A stretch of 64,000 nucleotides of DNA, from positions 393,801 to 457,800 of the forward strand of contig NZ_FNNE01000003.1 in assembly GCF_900106945.1 (NCBI RefSeq). The letters run 5' to 3'. This DNA comes from Marinobacter mobilis (GTDB lineage: Bacteria; Pseudomonadota; Gammaproteobacteria; Pseudomonadales; Oleiphilaceae). The notes beneath the pieces were generated by a model that was not told the DNA's origin, did not search any database, and saw nothing but the letters and a program-made list of their open reading frames with translations. This document shows positions 8,662 to 17,474 of the stretch, piece by piece; the stretch's first letter is position 1; every line of letters starts with the position of its first letter. A program made the translations under genes and the position numbers.

Positions 8662-9464
8662 TGGGTATCTTCCGTTTTTTTCTTAGTCTCTGGGCGGGCC
8701 AGGCGGGCAGCAAGCGCGTCAACCAGGCCTCTGGGTAATGCTCCGAGTATTCTCAGCATCCAGGTGAATCTACGGGGAAACTCAAGCTCCGAGCGGCCGC
8801 TGTGAAGGCCCTGGATAAGCCGTTGTGCGGCGGCGTCTGCCGAGACAAGAAAGGGCATGGGGAAGTCGTTCTGGCGGGTCAGAGGTGTGTCCACAAAACC
8901 GGGGGATACCAGCACAACTTCAATCCCTTCGGATGCAAGATCTGCTCGCAGTGAGCGGGCCAGGTAGCTGAGCGCTGCCTTCGATGCGCCATAGCCTTCT
9001 GCCCGCCCGAACGGAAACCACCACGCTGACGACGACACAATCACCAGCGTTGCCGGCAGGCCCTGCCTGCGCGTAGCGCGCAGCGCTGGCAGCGCGGCTT
9101 CAATGCAGCGTGCGGTGCCAATAACATTGGTGGCCATATTTCGCTCCACGACACTCGCGTCGAACTGACTGGCATCGAGATATTCGCAGGTACCGGCATT
9201 GAGGATCACCATCCCCAGCGGCGCCAGTTCCTTGAGTGGCTGCTGTAACTGATCCGAAAGGCGCTCGTCCGTGGCGATATCGACCGGCAATACTTCAACC
9301 CGACCCCGTGCCAGCGTTTTGATCGCCTCAAGGGGCGCGCGTTGACGTCCGGAAATCAGCAGGTGATGACCGTCTGCCAGTAATTTTCTGGCAAGCGCTT
9401 GTCCAATCCCAGAACCGGCACCGGTCAACCAGATGTTCGTGGAGCCCGACAGTCGCTCGTTCAT
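8658..9464 (-). CDS. Short-chain dehydrogenase/reductase in lipid operon
   Basis: A 268-residue classical SDR. The cofactor motif TGAGSGIGQALA lies at about residues 15-26, NAG in LNAGTCEY, the catalytic serine in VIVSSSAWW, and YGASKAAL supplies the Tyr-x3-Lys pair. R39 after the second strand suggests NADP(H). It sits between the NTF2-like and FAD oxidoreductase genes with 4-nt overlaps on both sides. SDRs of this type recur in the Cfa/DUF1365 cluster. The substrate is unknown; a hydroxylated or oxo-acyl intermediate is a reasonable inference. Confidence 0.88.
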   Translation of the reverse strand: MNERLSGSTNIWLTGAGSGIGQALARKLLADGHHLLISGRQRAPLEAIKTLARGRVEVLPVDIATDERLSDQLQQPLKELAPLGMVILNAGTCEYLDASQFDASVVERNMATNVIGTARCIEAALPALRATRRQGLPATLVIVSSSAWWFPFGRAEGYGASKAALSYLARSLRADLASEGIEVVLVSPGFVDTPLTRQNDFPMPFLVSADAAAQRLIQGLHSGRSELEFPRRFTWMLRILGALPRGLVDALAARLARPETKKKTEDTQ

Positions 9465-9931
9465 GACGCCTGCCTCCTGAGCCAGCGAATCACCGCCCCC
9501 AATACCGGTACGTTCTGGTAGATCAGCTGGCCGGCATCAAAGTAATCCCGGTGATAGCAGATCAACCCGTCTTGAAGGTGCAGATAGCTGATCCCGTCGA
9601 CCAAGAGTGTCTGACCGTTTCTCAGGCGTCGGTGGTTCAGGTGCATGATCCAGGGCAGGGCGCAGGTATCGCCCTGCAGAGTTGGATCTTCAAAATCAAA
9701 CCGGGCGCTGATGACATTTTCATAAGCGTCAGTGAAGTAATGGCCAAGGTCGTCGAGCCCCGATACCCGGGTGAACGGGTCAATAAAGCGGACGTCGCTG
9801 GCATAGACCTCGGCGAGTCCATCCACGCCTTGACGATCCATCTGGTTGAACAGGGTCATAAAGCGCGTGATCGCCGGAGGCAACGAGTCGGCCGCGTAAT
9901 GGCTGGCGACTGCGTGAGCTGAATCAGTCAT
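9461..9931 (-). CDS. NTF2-like (SnoaL-like) protein
   Basis: A 156-residue small alpha+beta protein of the nuclear-transport-factor-2 fold; the pattern YASDVRFIDPFTRVSGLDDL is typical of SnoaL-like proteins. Members are small-molecule hydrolases or isomerases, or non-catalytic binding proteins. The gene overlaps the desaturase by 8 nt and the SDR by 4 nt and so is translated as part of the lipid operon. A specific role cannot be read from the sequence. Confidence 0.82.
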   Translation of the reverse strand: MTDSAHAVASHYAADSLPPAITRFMTLFNQMDRQGVDGLAEVYASDVRFIDPFTRVSGLDDLGHYFTDAYENVISARFDFEDPTLQGDTCALPWIMHLNHRRLRNGQTLLVDGISYLHLQDGLICYHRDYFDAGQLIYQNVPVLGAVIRWLRRQAS

Positions 9932-10886
9932 TCTTTCGATTCCTCCTGATTCGATCTAGCCGCCTGGTTTCCCTCTGGATGTGAGGGGGAACCGGATTTA
10001 GCTCGCGTACAATTCCCAGCTTGCTGAGCAGCCAGAGCCCGTAGAACGTGAGGTCAATTTCATACCAACGGAACCCCTGACGCGCTGACTGAGGCCAGCG
10101 GTGGTGGTTGTTGTGCCACCCTTCGCCGAGGGTCAGCAAGGCAAGAATCGGGTTGTTGCGGCTACTGTCCCGGGTATCGAAACGGCGGGAGCCCCAGACG
10201 TGCGCAAGAGAATTTATCGACACCGTTGCGTGAAAAAGCACCACGGTTGAAATAACAAACCCCCAAATCAGGAGTTGAGGACCATTGGTCTCAAGGGCTG
10301 GCGCGAAAACCGCAAGGGTCTCCCCAAGGGCGTAGATAAGCACCGCGAACAGCATCGGAACCAGCGCATCGTAGCGATTCAGTAACCGCAATTCGGGGAA
10401 ACGTAGCCAGTCCCGAACGCGTTGTTCGTCAGTGGTGAATCCAGCATCGCAGGTAAACCAGCCCAGGTGGGACCACCAGAAACCGCCGTGATGTGGAGAA
10501 TGCAGATCCTCCGGGTGATCCGAGTGCTGATGGTGGTGACGATGATGGGCTGCCCACCAGAGTGGACCCCGTTGGGCAGCACTGGCGCCGAGAACCGCGA
10601 ACACAAACTGCCATCCCCGGGAGGTTTTGAAGGTTTTGTGCGCAAAGTACCGGTGATAAAACGCAGTGATGGCGAACATCCGAATCACAAAGAATGCACA
10701 TGCGAAAAGCGCCGCGAACGGGGAAACACCAACCCAGAAGGCGAGCAGGCAGGCAAGATGCAGAACCAGGAAGGGCATAACCCTCAACAGGTTGAAGCGA
10801 CGTGATGTTTTGTCCAGGTGCTCAATCGCCGCTTCGGAATCGAACCACCTCAAGAAATTCCAGATCCAGTGATTGGAACGTGTCAT
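9924..10886 (-). CDS. Membrane fatty acyl desaturase (acyl-CoA/phospholipid delta-9 type)
   Basis: A 320-residue protein with at least four membrane segments and the three histidine clusters of integral-membrane di-iron desaturases: HRYFAH, HRHHHQHSD and EGWHNNHHRWP. It introduces a cis double bond into an acyl chain using O2 and reduced electron carriers. As first gene of the operon it can supply the unsaturated substrate for the Cfa-type enzyme downstream. The ATG at 10886 has GAGAGG about 9 nt upstream; an earlier in-frame codon at 10928 would include the upstream dyad and lacks a ribosome site. Confidence 0.9.
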   Translation of the reverse strand: MTRSNHWIWNFLRWFDSEAAIEHLDKTSRRFNLLRVMPFLVLHLACLLAFWVGVSPFAALFACAFFVIRMFAITAFYHRYFAHKTFKTSRGWQFVFAVLGASAAQRGPLWWAAHHRHHHQHSDHPEDLHSPHHGGFWWSHLGWFTCDAGFTTDEQRVRDWLRFPELRLLNRYDALVPMLFAVLIYALGETLAVFAPALETNGPQLLIWGFVISTVVLFHATVSINSLAHVWGSRRFDTRDSSRNNPILALLTLGEGWHNNHHRWPQSARQGFRWYEIDLTFYGLWLLSKLGIVRELNPVPPHIQRETRRLDRIRRNRKND

Positions 10887-10910
10887 ACCGGGTAAATCCT
10901 CTCTGCATAG

Positions 10911-10957
10911 CCCTAACAGTGCGCACACACGTGGTGTGACAATGAGTCGTGTTAGGG
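10911..10957. promoter_or_regulatory. Nested inverted repeats upstream of the desaturase operon
   Basis: Outer arms CCCTAACA (10911-10918) and TGTTAGGG (10950-10957) are perfect 8-bp complements. Between them lies a second dyad with arms CACAC (10924-10928) and GTGTG (10934-10938) around a perfect CACGTG. The block ends 25 nt from the desaturase ATG. It could be a repressor/activator binding region or a 5' leader hairpin controlling the operon. The symmetry is seen; the function is inferred. Confidence 0.5.
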
Positions 10958-11019
10958 AATACGGAGATCGGACTGCTGCGGATGCACCTGGAGTGAAAAA
11001 AATTGAGCCGGCCGGCCTG

Positions 11020-12486
11020 CTAGCGTCGCAGTAATGTAGGTTGGTGATAGAAATGAGTGATGGTGCCGTCGCTGAATTTGCTGAAAAATTCGCTGACGCT
11101 GGTGATTTGCTTTAGGGATCGGGTTCGGGTTACCGGGTCGCGTATCAGAACCTTGATACCGTTGAAGTTGTCTTGAATATTGGAGAACCGGGCGCGCATT
11201 GAGCAGGTGACCACATCGCCGGGATTCAGCCCCAGGGCACGCACCAGGTAATCGCAATGTGCGCTGATTTCATCAGCGCTCAGGTTATCCCGTGTGTCGA
11301 GGTGATCGAGTTTGATCCGGTCAACGATGCACTTTGAGTAGCTTTTGGGGTGCTTGCGAGCATAGCGGCGAAACGCCTCCCAGAAAAAACTGTCAGTCAG
11401 CTCGGTAAAATCCGTCATGTTGCTCAGACAGGTATCCACCCAATCAAAAATTTCGGGCTCATCGAGTACTTCGTTGATAGCCTCACGCAGCAGCCAGTCG
11501 AACCCGAGGGCCGTTTTGTGCGCGTAAACCTTGCGGTACATCTGATGACGGCTGTAAACAAAGTCCTCAAGTGCACCCAGACCCTTATGGGTAATGGCCA
11601 ACCCAAGCCAGCGGGAACCCACGTCCCAGCCAAAGCGCAGGTTGCTCAACAGGTGATCGAGGTTGAAGCCGCCGATGGTAACGGAGGAGTGGAATCCGTC
11701 ACGCAGCATGTAATCGGCCCGGTCAGCGTCGATCTCACCGGAAACGATGGAACTGAGCAGGCCCATGACCATGTGGGGTACATCATCTTGGTCCAGGACG
11801 CCGCTGGACGCATCCTCACCGGCGATGAACGACCAGAACGTAGTAGCGTGGCGACAGAAAGCCTCGCTGGGCTGTACGTCGGTGGTCTCCATGACTCCGA
11901 GAATGTCCTCCGGCGCCAGACCGGCATTGCTTAGCGCAATGGCTGACAGCACTTCATGGGCAACTCGCACGGAATAGTGTTCGTGCTCCAGCTCACGCGG
12001 AGGTTGCGGATAGTAGCGGGTATAGTCTTCACCCCGCCATAGCGCCTCAAACCGGGTAGGGTGAGCCATAAGTTCATGGATGCGCCGGGCTTTGGTGAAC
12101 TGATGGGAAAAGCTGGAATGGCCACTGTCGTGGAGAAGGCAGCCGAGGCGAATGACCTTGGTCAGGTAATCAATAGCATCGAGCTGGCTCAGTGTCAGAT
12201 CGGAATGGTCGCTGAGCTGCCGCTCCCGAAGATAGGCGTCAATCATTGCTCGGAACATTCGGCTGCCCACATGCATGACGCCGATACTGTGGAGGAAACG
12301 GGAGTGAGTCGCGCCCGGGAAAACAAGGCTTAGAATGTCGTTCTGACAGATGTTGCGCAGTCGCTGGAACAGCGGGTGGTCAATGACCGCAATTTCGTGC
12401 CGATACAGCGGAATTCCACCGTGCACAGGGTCCATGATGAGTTTGTCGTAGGCGCCCAGAAGATCGTTAACCGCACTCCGTATCAC
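11020..12486 (-). CDS. HD-domain phosphohydrolase (dNTPase-like)
   Basis: A 488-residue soluble protein of the HD superfamily: HSRFLHSIGVMH supplies the first metal histidine, LLHDSGHSSFSH the HD pair, and DADRADYMLRD the distal aspartate. This pattern is shared with YwfO-type and SAMHD1-related proteins that cleave dNTPs to nucleoside and triphosphate. The start is a GTG at 12486 with AGGGG 9 nt upstream. It is divergently placed from the rssB-like gene (121 nt). Substrate specificity is not readable; dNTP hydrolysis is the best family inference. Confidence 0.82.
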   Translation of the reverse strand: MIRSAVNDLLGAYDKLIMDPVHGGIPLYRHEIAVIDHPLFQRLRNICQNDILSLVFPGATHSRFLHSIGVMHVGSRMFRAMIDAYLRERQLSDHSDLTLSQLDAIDYLTKVIRLGCLLHDSGHSSFSHQFTKARRIHELMAHPTRFEALWRGEDYTRYYPQPPRELEHEHYSVRVAHEVLSAIALSNAGLAPEDILGVMETTDVQPSEAFCRHATTFWSFIAGEDASSGVLDQDDVPHMVMGLLSSIVSGEIDADRADYMLRDGFHSSVTIGGFNLDHLLSNLRFGWDVGSRWLGLAITHKGLGALEDFVYSRHQMYRKVYAHKTALGFDWLLREAINEVLDEPEIFDWVDTCLSNMTDFTELTDSFFWEAFRRYARKHPKSYSKCIVDRIKLDHLDTRDNLSADEISAHCDYLVRALGLNPGDVVTCSMRARFSNIQDNFNGIKVLIRDPVTRTRSLKQITSVSEFFSKFSDGTITHFYHQPTLLRR

Positions 12487-12607
12487 GAAATTTAACCCCT
12501 AAACCTGAAATATTGTCTTGTTATATCACAGCGTCGTGCCAGAATAGGCACAAGAACAGTTGAAAAGCCGTTTTGTCCTTTCACATAGGTAGTTTAGGAC
12601 GACCACC

Positions 12608-13810
12608 ATGACCTCGCGCACCGAGCGCATACTTATTATCGATCCGGACAACGATGCCCGGCAGGAACTGGATCGTTACCTGGAATCCAAGGGTTTTTAC
12701 GTGTTTGGTTACCCGGATTTCCAGGCCGCTCGAGCCCTGTTTGATGATCAGCCACCTGACGCCATTTTTGCCGATCTGCCGCCCGACGACATTCATGATT
12801 TGTGTGAGAAGCTCGACGGGGAAGACGCGTTCATACCGCTCATCGCGTACTCCCATACCAGCGATGCCTGTGAGGTTGTTGCTGCGCTGCGGGCCGGGGC
12901 CGAAGACGTCGTTCTCAAGCCGTTGTCAGAAAAAAGCAAAATCGATGACGTACTTGGCAAACTGTTTGACCGGGTGCGGGTCAATCGCCTGAACCAGCTT
13001 TATCGACAGGAGCTGGAGGAGGCGAACAGTGACCTCCGGGCCGGCATCTCCGAATTACGGGCGGACCAGCGGGCAGGCCGGAAAGTTCAGCTCAAGATGC
13101 TGCCCGATCACGAACGGGAGCTGGGCGGGCTCACCGTCGACCATCTCATCAAACCCTCGCTGTATCTGAGCGGCGACTTTCTGGATTATTTCCGGATCTC
13201 AAGTGACCAGACCCTTGTCTACATTGCGGATGTGTCTGGCCATGGCGCCAGTTCGGCGTTTGTTACCGTACTCCTGAAAAACCTGACAAATCGCCTGAAA
13301 CGTAACCTTCGACGTGGTTCCAGTGACGACATCCTGTTTCCTGAACGCTTCCTGCAACGAATAAACACTGAATTACTGGATACCGGGCTGGGCAAACACG
13401 TTACGGTGTTTGTAGGCATTATCAATGAGCAGACTCATACCCTGAAATATGCGGTAGGTGCACATTTCCCGATGCCAATCCTCTCAATTGAAGGGGAGCC
13501 GCCCATGTTCCTGGAAGGGAACGGGCTGCCAGTTGGACTGTTCAAGGATCCAGAATGGGAAGTGTACGAAATCCGTCTCAATGGGCCATTTCAGCTATTT
13601 CTGTTCTCCGATGGGATTCTTGAAGTTATAAAAGCCAAATCTTTGGCAAAAAAGGAAGAGAGATTACTTGAACTCGTGTCGGGAGGTCGTCACACTATCG
13701 CCTCTTTGAGCGATGCCCTGAATCTCGATGAGATCACAGAGCTACCTGACGATATTGCTATTGTATCTGTAACCGATACGGTAAAAACAAGCGACCAGTC
13801 CGGGGAGTAA
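12608..13810 (+). CDS. rssB: Response regulator with PP2C/SpoIIE phosphatase output, RssB-like
   Basis: A 400-residue protein. The receiver domain (residues 1-125) has acidic residues D12 and D14, phosphoacceptor D56 and K104. A helical linker (125-165) leads to a SpoIIE-type PP2C phosphatase with metal motifs GDFLDYF (D190), ADVSGHG (D208), FLFSDG and LPDDIA, all intact, so it is likely an active serine phosphatase rather than the degenerate form of E. coli RssB. It is followed by a STAS protein, its likely substrate, as in the RssB/RssC pair of pseudomonads. Role: linking a phosphorelay to sigma-factor control by partner switching. Confidence 0.85.
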   Translation: MTSRTERILIIDPDNDARQELDRYLESKGFYVFGYPDFQAARALFDDQPPDAIFADLPPDDIHDLCEKLDGEDAFIPLIAYSHTSDACEVVAALRAGAEDVVLKPLSEKSKIDDVLGKLFDRVRVNRLNQLYRQELEEANSDLRAGISELRADQRAGRKVQLKMLPDHERELGGLTVDHLIKPSLYLSGDFLDYFRISSDQTLVYIADVSGHGASSAFVTVLLKNLTNRLKRNLRRGSSDDILFPERFLQRINTELLDTGLGKHVTVFVGIINEQTHTLKYAVGAHFPMPILSIEGEPPMFLEGNGLPVGLFKDPEWEVYEIRLNGPFQLFLFSDGILEVIKAKSLAKKEERLLELVSGGRHTIASLSDALNLDEITELPDDIAIVSVTDTVKTSDQSGE

Positions 13811-13851
13811 TCATCCGCAGGCGGTCCCGAGTCGAAATAGTGGCAGTGTAG

Positions 13852-14346
13852 ATGATGGCAGGCTACAAGATTCTGCAAGCTGAAAAGCAGGGCATTTATG
13901 TCCTCAAGTTTATCGGCGAAATCCGTCTGAACCTCTGCTCAACGCTGGACAATCTGGTTGAGTCCATCACCCAGGATCCACAATTCAAGACGGTCGTGAT
14001 CGACCTGACTGAAACTGAGGTCATCGACAGCACCACGCTCGGTTTACTGGCAAAAATTGCAATGGCCGCTCAACAACAGAGCCATTTCATGCCGACCCTG
14101 ATTTCCACCAATCCTGATATCACCCGCATTATTCTCTCAATGGGCTTCGACAAGATTTTTATCATTGTCCGAGAACCCGCCTCCCGTATAGAAGAACTCG
14201 AAGAAATACCGGTACTGCGTGCCAGCGAACAGCAGGTCCGCGACAAAGTACTCGAAGCCCATCGCGTGTTAATGGGCCTCAATAGCAAGAACCGTGAAGA
14301 GTTCAAGAATCTTGTTCGTGCCCTGGAATGTGAAGAGCACGGTTAA
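13852..14346 (+). CDS. STAS-domain anti-sigma factor antagonist, RssC-like
   Basis: A 164-residue protein with a STAS domain at about residues 5-110. The motif VIDSTTLG puts the expected phosphoacceptor at S60 (or T61). A helical extension after residue 125 is longer than in SpoIIAA. It follows the PP2C response regulator by 41 nt and is its probable dephosphorylation target; dephosphorylated STAS proteins bind anti-sigma factors. No kinase/anti-sigma partner is encoded next door. Two adjacent ATGs (13852 and 13855) are possible starts. Confidence 0.84.
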   Translation: MMAGYKILQAEKQGIYVLKFIGEIRLNLCSTLDNLVESITQDPQFKTVVIDLTETEVIDSTTLGLLAKIAMAAQQQSHFMPTLISTNPDITRIILSMGFDKIFIIVREPASRIEELEEIPVLRASEQQVRDKVLEAHRVLMGLNSKNREEFKNLVRALECEEHG

Positions 14347-14425
14347 TTGATTCGGGCGGATTGTTGCGCCTGACATTTTTACGCTTGAGCACACTCGTAT
14401 CGAGCGATATGCAGATGGATAGTTT

Positions 14426-15490
14426 ATGCCTCATACGAAGAACCCCACCGACAAAGCGGTAAAACAAAAAGAACAGGTCGCAGTACTGGGCGGCGGTAGT
14501 TTCGGCACAGCGATCACCAAGGTGCTGGCTGAGAACGGCCATACCGTGCACTTCTGGATGAGGAGCCCGGAACAGGTCAGGGAGGTGGCGGAAACGCGGT
14601 GCAATAGCCGCTATATGCCCGGCGTGGAACTTGCCGGGGACATTCGCCCTACCACTGACTTTGCCGCGGCGATTTCGCAGTCAGAAACGGTGTTTGTGGC
14701 AATTCCGAGCAAGGCTTTTCGAAATGTGATTCGTGAACACGCAGATGAATTTCACGATGGCCAGATTGTGATCAGCCTGACCAAGGGCATCGAACGTGAA
14801 GGATTCAAGCTGATGAGCGAAATCCTTCAGGAAGAGATTCCGCGCACCCGGATTGGGGTGTTGAGCGGTCCCAATCTTGCCGGCGAGATTGTTCAGCGTG
14901 AGCTGACGGCAACCGTAATCGCGGCCAAAGATCCTGATGTTCGCCGCACGGTCCAGAACCTGCTCGGTTGCGAGTATTTTCGTGTGTACGCCAACGTTGA
15001 TATCTACGGTGTTGAATTGGCCGGGGCGCTCAAGAACATCTACGCCATTGTTGCCGGCCTGGCGTCGGCGCTGGAACTCGGTGAAAACGCCAAGTCCATG
15101 CTGATTACCCGCAGCCTTGCAGAAATGAGCCGGTTTGCGGTCAGCCTGGGCGCAAACCCGATGACGTTCATGGGACTGGCGGGGGTGGGTGATCTGGTGG
15201 TTACCTGTACATCGCCCAAGAGCCGGAACTTCCGTGTCGGCTACGCGGTTGGCAAAGGCCAGCAACTCGACGATGCGGTCGAAGAACTGGGGCAGGTCGC
15301 CGAAGGCATCTATACCCTGCAACTGGTCAAGGAGCGGTCCGAAGATACTGGTATTTACATGCCGCTCGTTCGGGGGCTGCATGAAATCCTGTATGGTGGC
15401 GCGTCCATCAAGGCAGTGATCAGCGGCCTCATGATGGCAGCGCAGAATTCGGACGTGGAGTTCATTCTCCCAAGAACACTGACTTACTGA
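14426..15490 (+). CDS. gpsA: NAD(P)+-dependent glycerol-3-phosphate dehydrogenase
   Basis: A 354-residue protein. The cofactor motif VLGGGSFGTA lies at about residues 20-29; SLTKGIE, GPNLAGEI and ELAGALKNIYAI (catalytic lysine) are the conserved GpsA blocks. It reduces dihydroxyacetone phosphate to sn-glycerol 3-phosphate, the backbone of all phospholipids, in the cytoplasm. The 15-20 N-terminal residues before the Rossmann fold are longer than in E. coli. It lies 79 nt after the STAS gene and 20 nt before sixA, probably in one transcript. Confidence 0.96.
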   Translation: MPHTKNPTDKAVKQKEQVAVLGGGSFGTAITKVLAENGHTVHFWMRSPEQVREVAETRCNSRYMPGVELAGDIRPTTDFAAAISQSETVFVAIPSKAFRNVIREHADEFHDGQIVISLTKGIEREGFKLMSEILQEEIPRTRIGVLSGPNLAGEIVQRELTATVIAAKDPDVRRTVQNLLGCEYFRVYANVDIYGVELAGALKNIYAIVAGLASALELGENAKSMLITRSLAEMSRFAVSLGANPMTFMGLAGVGDLVVTCTSPKSRNFRVGYAVGKGQQLDDAVEELGQVAEGIYTLQLVKERSEDTGIYMPLVRGLHEILYGGASIKAVISGLMMAAQNSDVEFILPRTLTY

Positions 15491-15510
15491 TTGGCAGGAG
15501 CAGGCCTGTT

Positions 15511-15960
15511 ATGAATCTGGTGATCATGCGTCACGGCGAGGCAGGATGGCACACCCTGGATCAGCAGCGCGAGCTCACCGATGCGGGCCGGCTGGCAACG
15601 GCGGCGGTTGCGCGTCAGCTGGCGGATTCGTCCTGGCGCCCGACACTGATCTGGAGCAGCCCCCTGATCCGGGCGCACCAGACCGCAACCATTGTGTCTG
15701 AAATTCTCAATTGTCCGGTGCAGGAAAAGCCCTTCCTGACACCGGATGACGATCCCGGCCTTAGTCTGGACACCCTTATCCTCGAGTCAGAAAAGAACCT
15801 GATGATCGTCTCCCACATGCCGTTGGTTGGTTCGCTTTCCACCCTGCTGGTTGACGGTCACCGCCACGGCATACCGTTTATGACCAGCCAGGCGATACTG
15901 CTCGACATGCCTATCGTTGGTCCCGGCTGTGCCGACCTCCGTGATCAGTACCTACCGTAG
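15511..15960 (+). CDS. sixA: Phosphohistidine phosphatase SixA
   Basis: A 149-residue protein of the histidine phosphatase branch. It has RHGEAG at residues 7-12 with the catalytic histidine H8, SSPLIRAHQTA with the second active-site arginine, and VSHMPLV with the distal histidine. SixA removes phosphate from histidine on HPt domains. It is preceded by GGAG 9 nt before ATG. Lying close to a response-regulator phosphatase gene, it could tune the same phosphorelay, but gpsA-sixA adjacency is common and may be only operon convenience. Confidence 0.9.
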   Translation: MNLVIMRHGEAGWHTLDQQRELTDAGRLATAAVARQLADSSWRPTLIWSSPLIRAHQTATIVSEILNCPVQEKPFLTPDDDPGLSLDTLILESEKNLMIVSHMPLVGSLSTLLVDGHRHGIPFMTSQAILLDMPIVGPGCADLRDQYLP

Positions 15961-15969
15961 AACTAACCA

Positions 15970-16869
15970 ATGAATGCTTTTCCTATCCGTTATATCGAGC
16001 CTGTTTTTCGACCTCCAAGTGAAGCGAAGTCTTTGATACTTCCCGTCACTAACGGGTGCTCCTGGAACAAATGCACTTTCTGCGAGATGTACACCCAGCC
16101 CCAGAAAAAGTTCCGGGCCAGAAAAGACGACGATATCCGTCAGGATATAGCCAGCGCCGCGAGTGCCTTTGGTGGGCAGGTAAGCCGGGTCTTTCTTGCG
16201 GACGGCGATGCCATGGTCCTGCCGACGCGCAGACTGCTGGCGATTCTGGCTGAGCTGAAATCGACATTCCCGGCATTGCGGCGGGTTTCCAGCTACTGCC
16301 TCCCGCGTAATGTTGCCCGCAAGACCGTTGATGAGCTGGCTGAGCTGCGGGAGGCGGGGCTTGAAATTCTTTATGTTGGCATGGAATCTGGCGATGACGA
16401 GGTATTGCGCCGAGTCAACAAGGGGGAGAGCTACGAGTCTACCCGCTCGGCACTGACCAAGATTCATGCAGCCGGGCTGACCAGCTCCGTAATGGTGCTC
16501 AACGGGCTCGGCGGGGAAGCTCTATCGGAACAGCATGCGGTGAACACTGCGCGGCTGTGCAATGAAACTCAGCCCCACTTTCTGTCGACGCTGGTCGTGA
16601 GTTTCCCCCAGGGAGAGGCGCGTTTTCGCGAAGGGTTTGGGAGTGATTTCGAGCCCTTGTCCCAGCAGGGGCTGTTTCGGGAGATTCGCCAGTTCCTGGA
16701 TAACCTTGAACTGACCAAGACAGTGTTTCGCAGCGACCATGCCTCGAACTATCTTGTGCTCAAAGGCACGCTTGGTCGTGACAAGTCGCGCTTGCTCGAA
16801 GAGGTGGATTTTGCGATTGCGAACCCTGGCGTGGCGCCTTTGCGTCCGGAATGGATGCGGGGCCTTTAG
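15970..16869 (+). CDS. Radical SAM protein with CX4CX2C cluster motif
   Basis: A 299-residue protein with C30, C35 and C38 in GCSWNKCTFC, a CX4CX2C motif instead of the usual CX3CX2C. This variant is typical of a COG1032-related group of small radical SAM proteins. The GMESGDDEVLRRVNKGE segment is the conserved SAM-binding strand. No B12-binding domain and no extra C-terminal cluster are visible. It starts 9 nt after sixA. The reaction is unknown. Confidence 0.85.
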   Translation: MNAFPIRYIEPVFRPPSEAKSLILPVTNGCSWNKCTFCEMYTQPQKKFRARKDDDIRQDIASAASAFGGQVSRVFLADGDAMVLPTRRLLAILAELKSTFPALRRVSSYCLPRNVARKTVDELAELREAGLEILYVGMESGDDEVLRRVNKGESYESTRSALTKIHAAGLTSSVMVLNGLGGEALSEQHAVNTARLCNETQPHFLSTLVVSFPQGEARFREGFGSDFEPLSQQGLFREIRQFLDNLELTKTVFRSDHASNYLVLKGTLGRDKSRLLEEVDFAIANPGVAPLRPEWMRGL

Positions 16870-16910
16870 GGTTACGCCAAACCACATGAATTTTACGTGA
16901 GAACCGATCT

Positions 16911-17474
16911 ATGACTACGGATCCGAGCAAGATCGAGGCCCAGGTCAAGGGCGCGCAAACCGAAGACAAAGGTCTGCCGCCGCTGGATAAATGGCACCCG
17001 GAGTTGTCAGGTGACATCGCCATCCGCATTCAGCGGGATGGCGTCTGGCTCTACAACGGCGAACCGCTTAAGCGTGATTCGATTGCCCGATTGTTTTCAA
17101 CCATCCTGCGACGGGAAGATGACGGCGAATATTACCTGGTAACGCCCGTTGAGAAGTGGCGCATTGACGTTGAAGACGCTCCGCTGCTCGCACATTCTCT
17201 CGAAGTGGAGCAGGTGGGCGGTGATGACCAGTTGCTGCGGGTCACCACCAATATGGGAGAAACCCTCATCATTAATGCGGAGCACCCGCTCAGTGTCGGC
17301 GCCTATGAAGGCACTGACGAACCCCGGCCAGTTATCGCCGTCCGCCACGGGCTCGAGGCGAGACTGGTGACCTCTGCGTTTTATGATCTCGCGAACTACG
17401 TTGAGGAACGCCGGGAAGAAGGGCGGGGCGTATTGGGTGTATCCAGCGCCGGGCTTTATTTCCCCCTGGGCTGA
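16911..17474 (+). CDS. DUF1285 family protein
   Basis: A 187-residue soluble protein. The blocks GDIAIRIQRDGVWLYNGEP and LVTPVEKWRIDVEDAPLLAH are the DUF1285 signature. The family is common in Proteobacteria, has known structures but no assigned function. It follows the radical SAM gene by 41 nt on the same strand. It has no signal peptide or membrane segment, so it is probably cytoplasmic. Confidence 0.88.
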   Translation: MTTDPSKIEAQVKGAQTEDKGLPPLDKWHPELSGDIAIRIQRDGVWLYNGEPLKRDSIARLFSTILRREDDGEYYLVTPVEKWRIDVEDAPLLAHSLEVEQVGGDDQLLRVTTNMGETLIINAEHPLSVGAYEGTDEPRPVIAVRHGLEARLVTSAFYDLANYVEERREEGRGVLGVSSAGLYFPLG

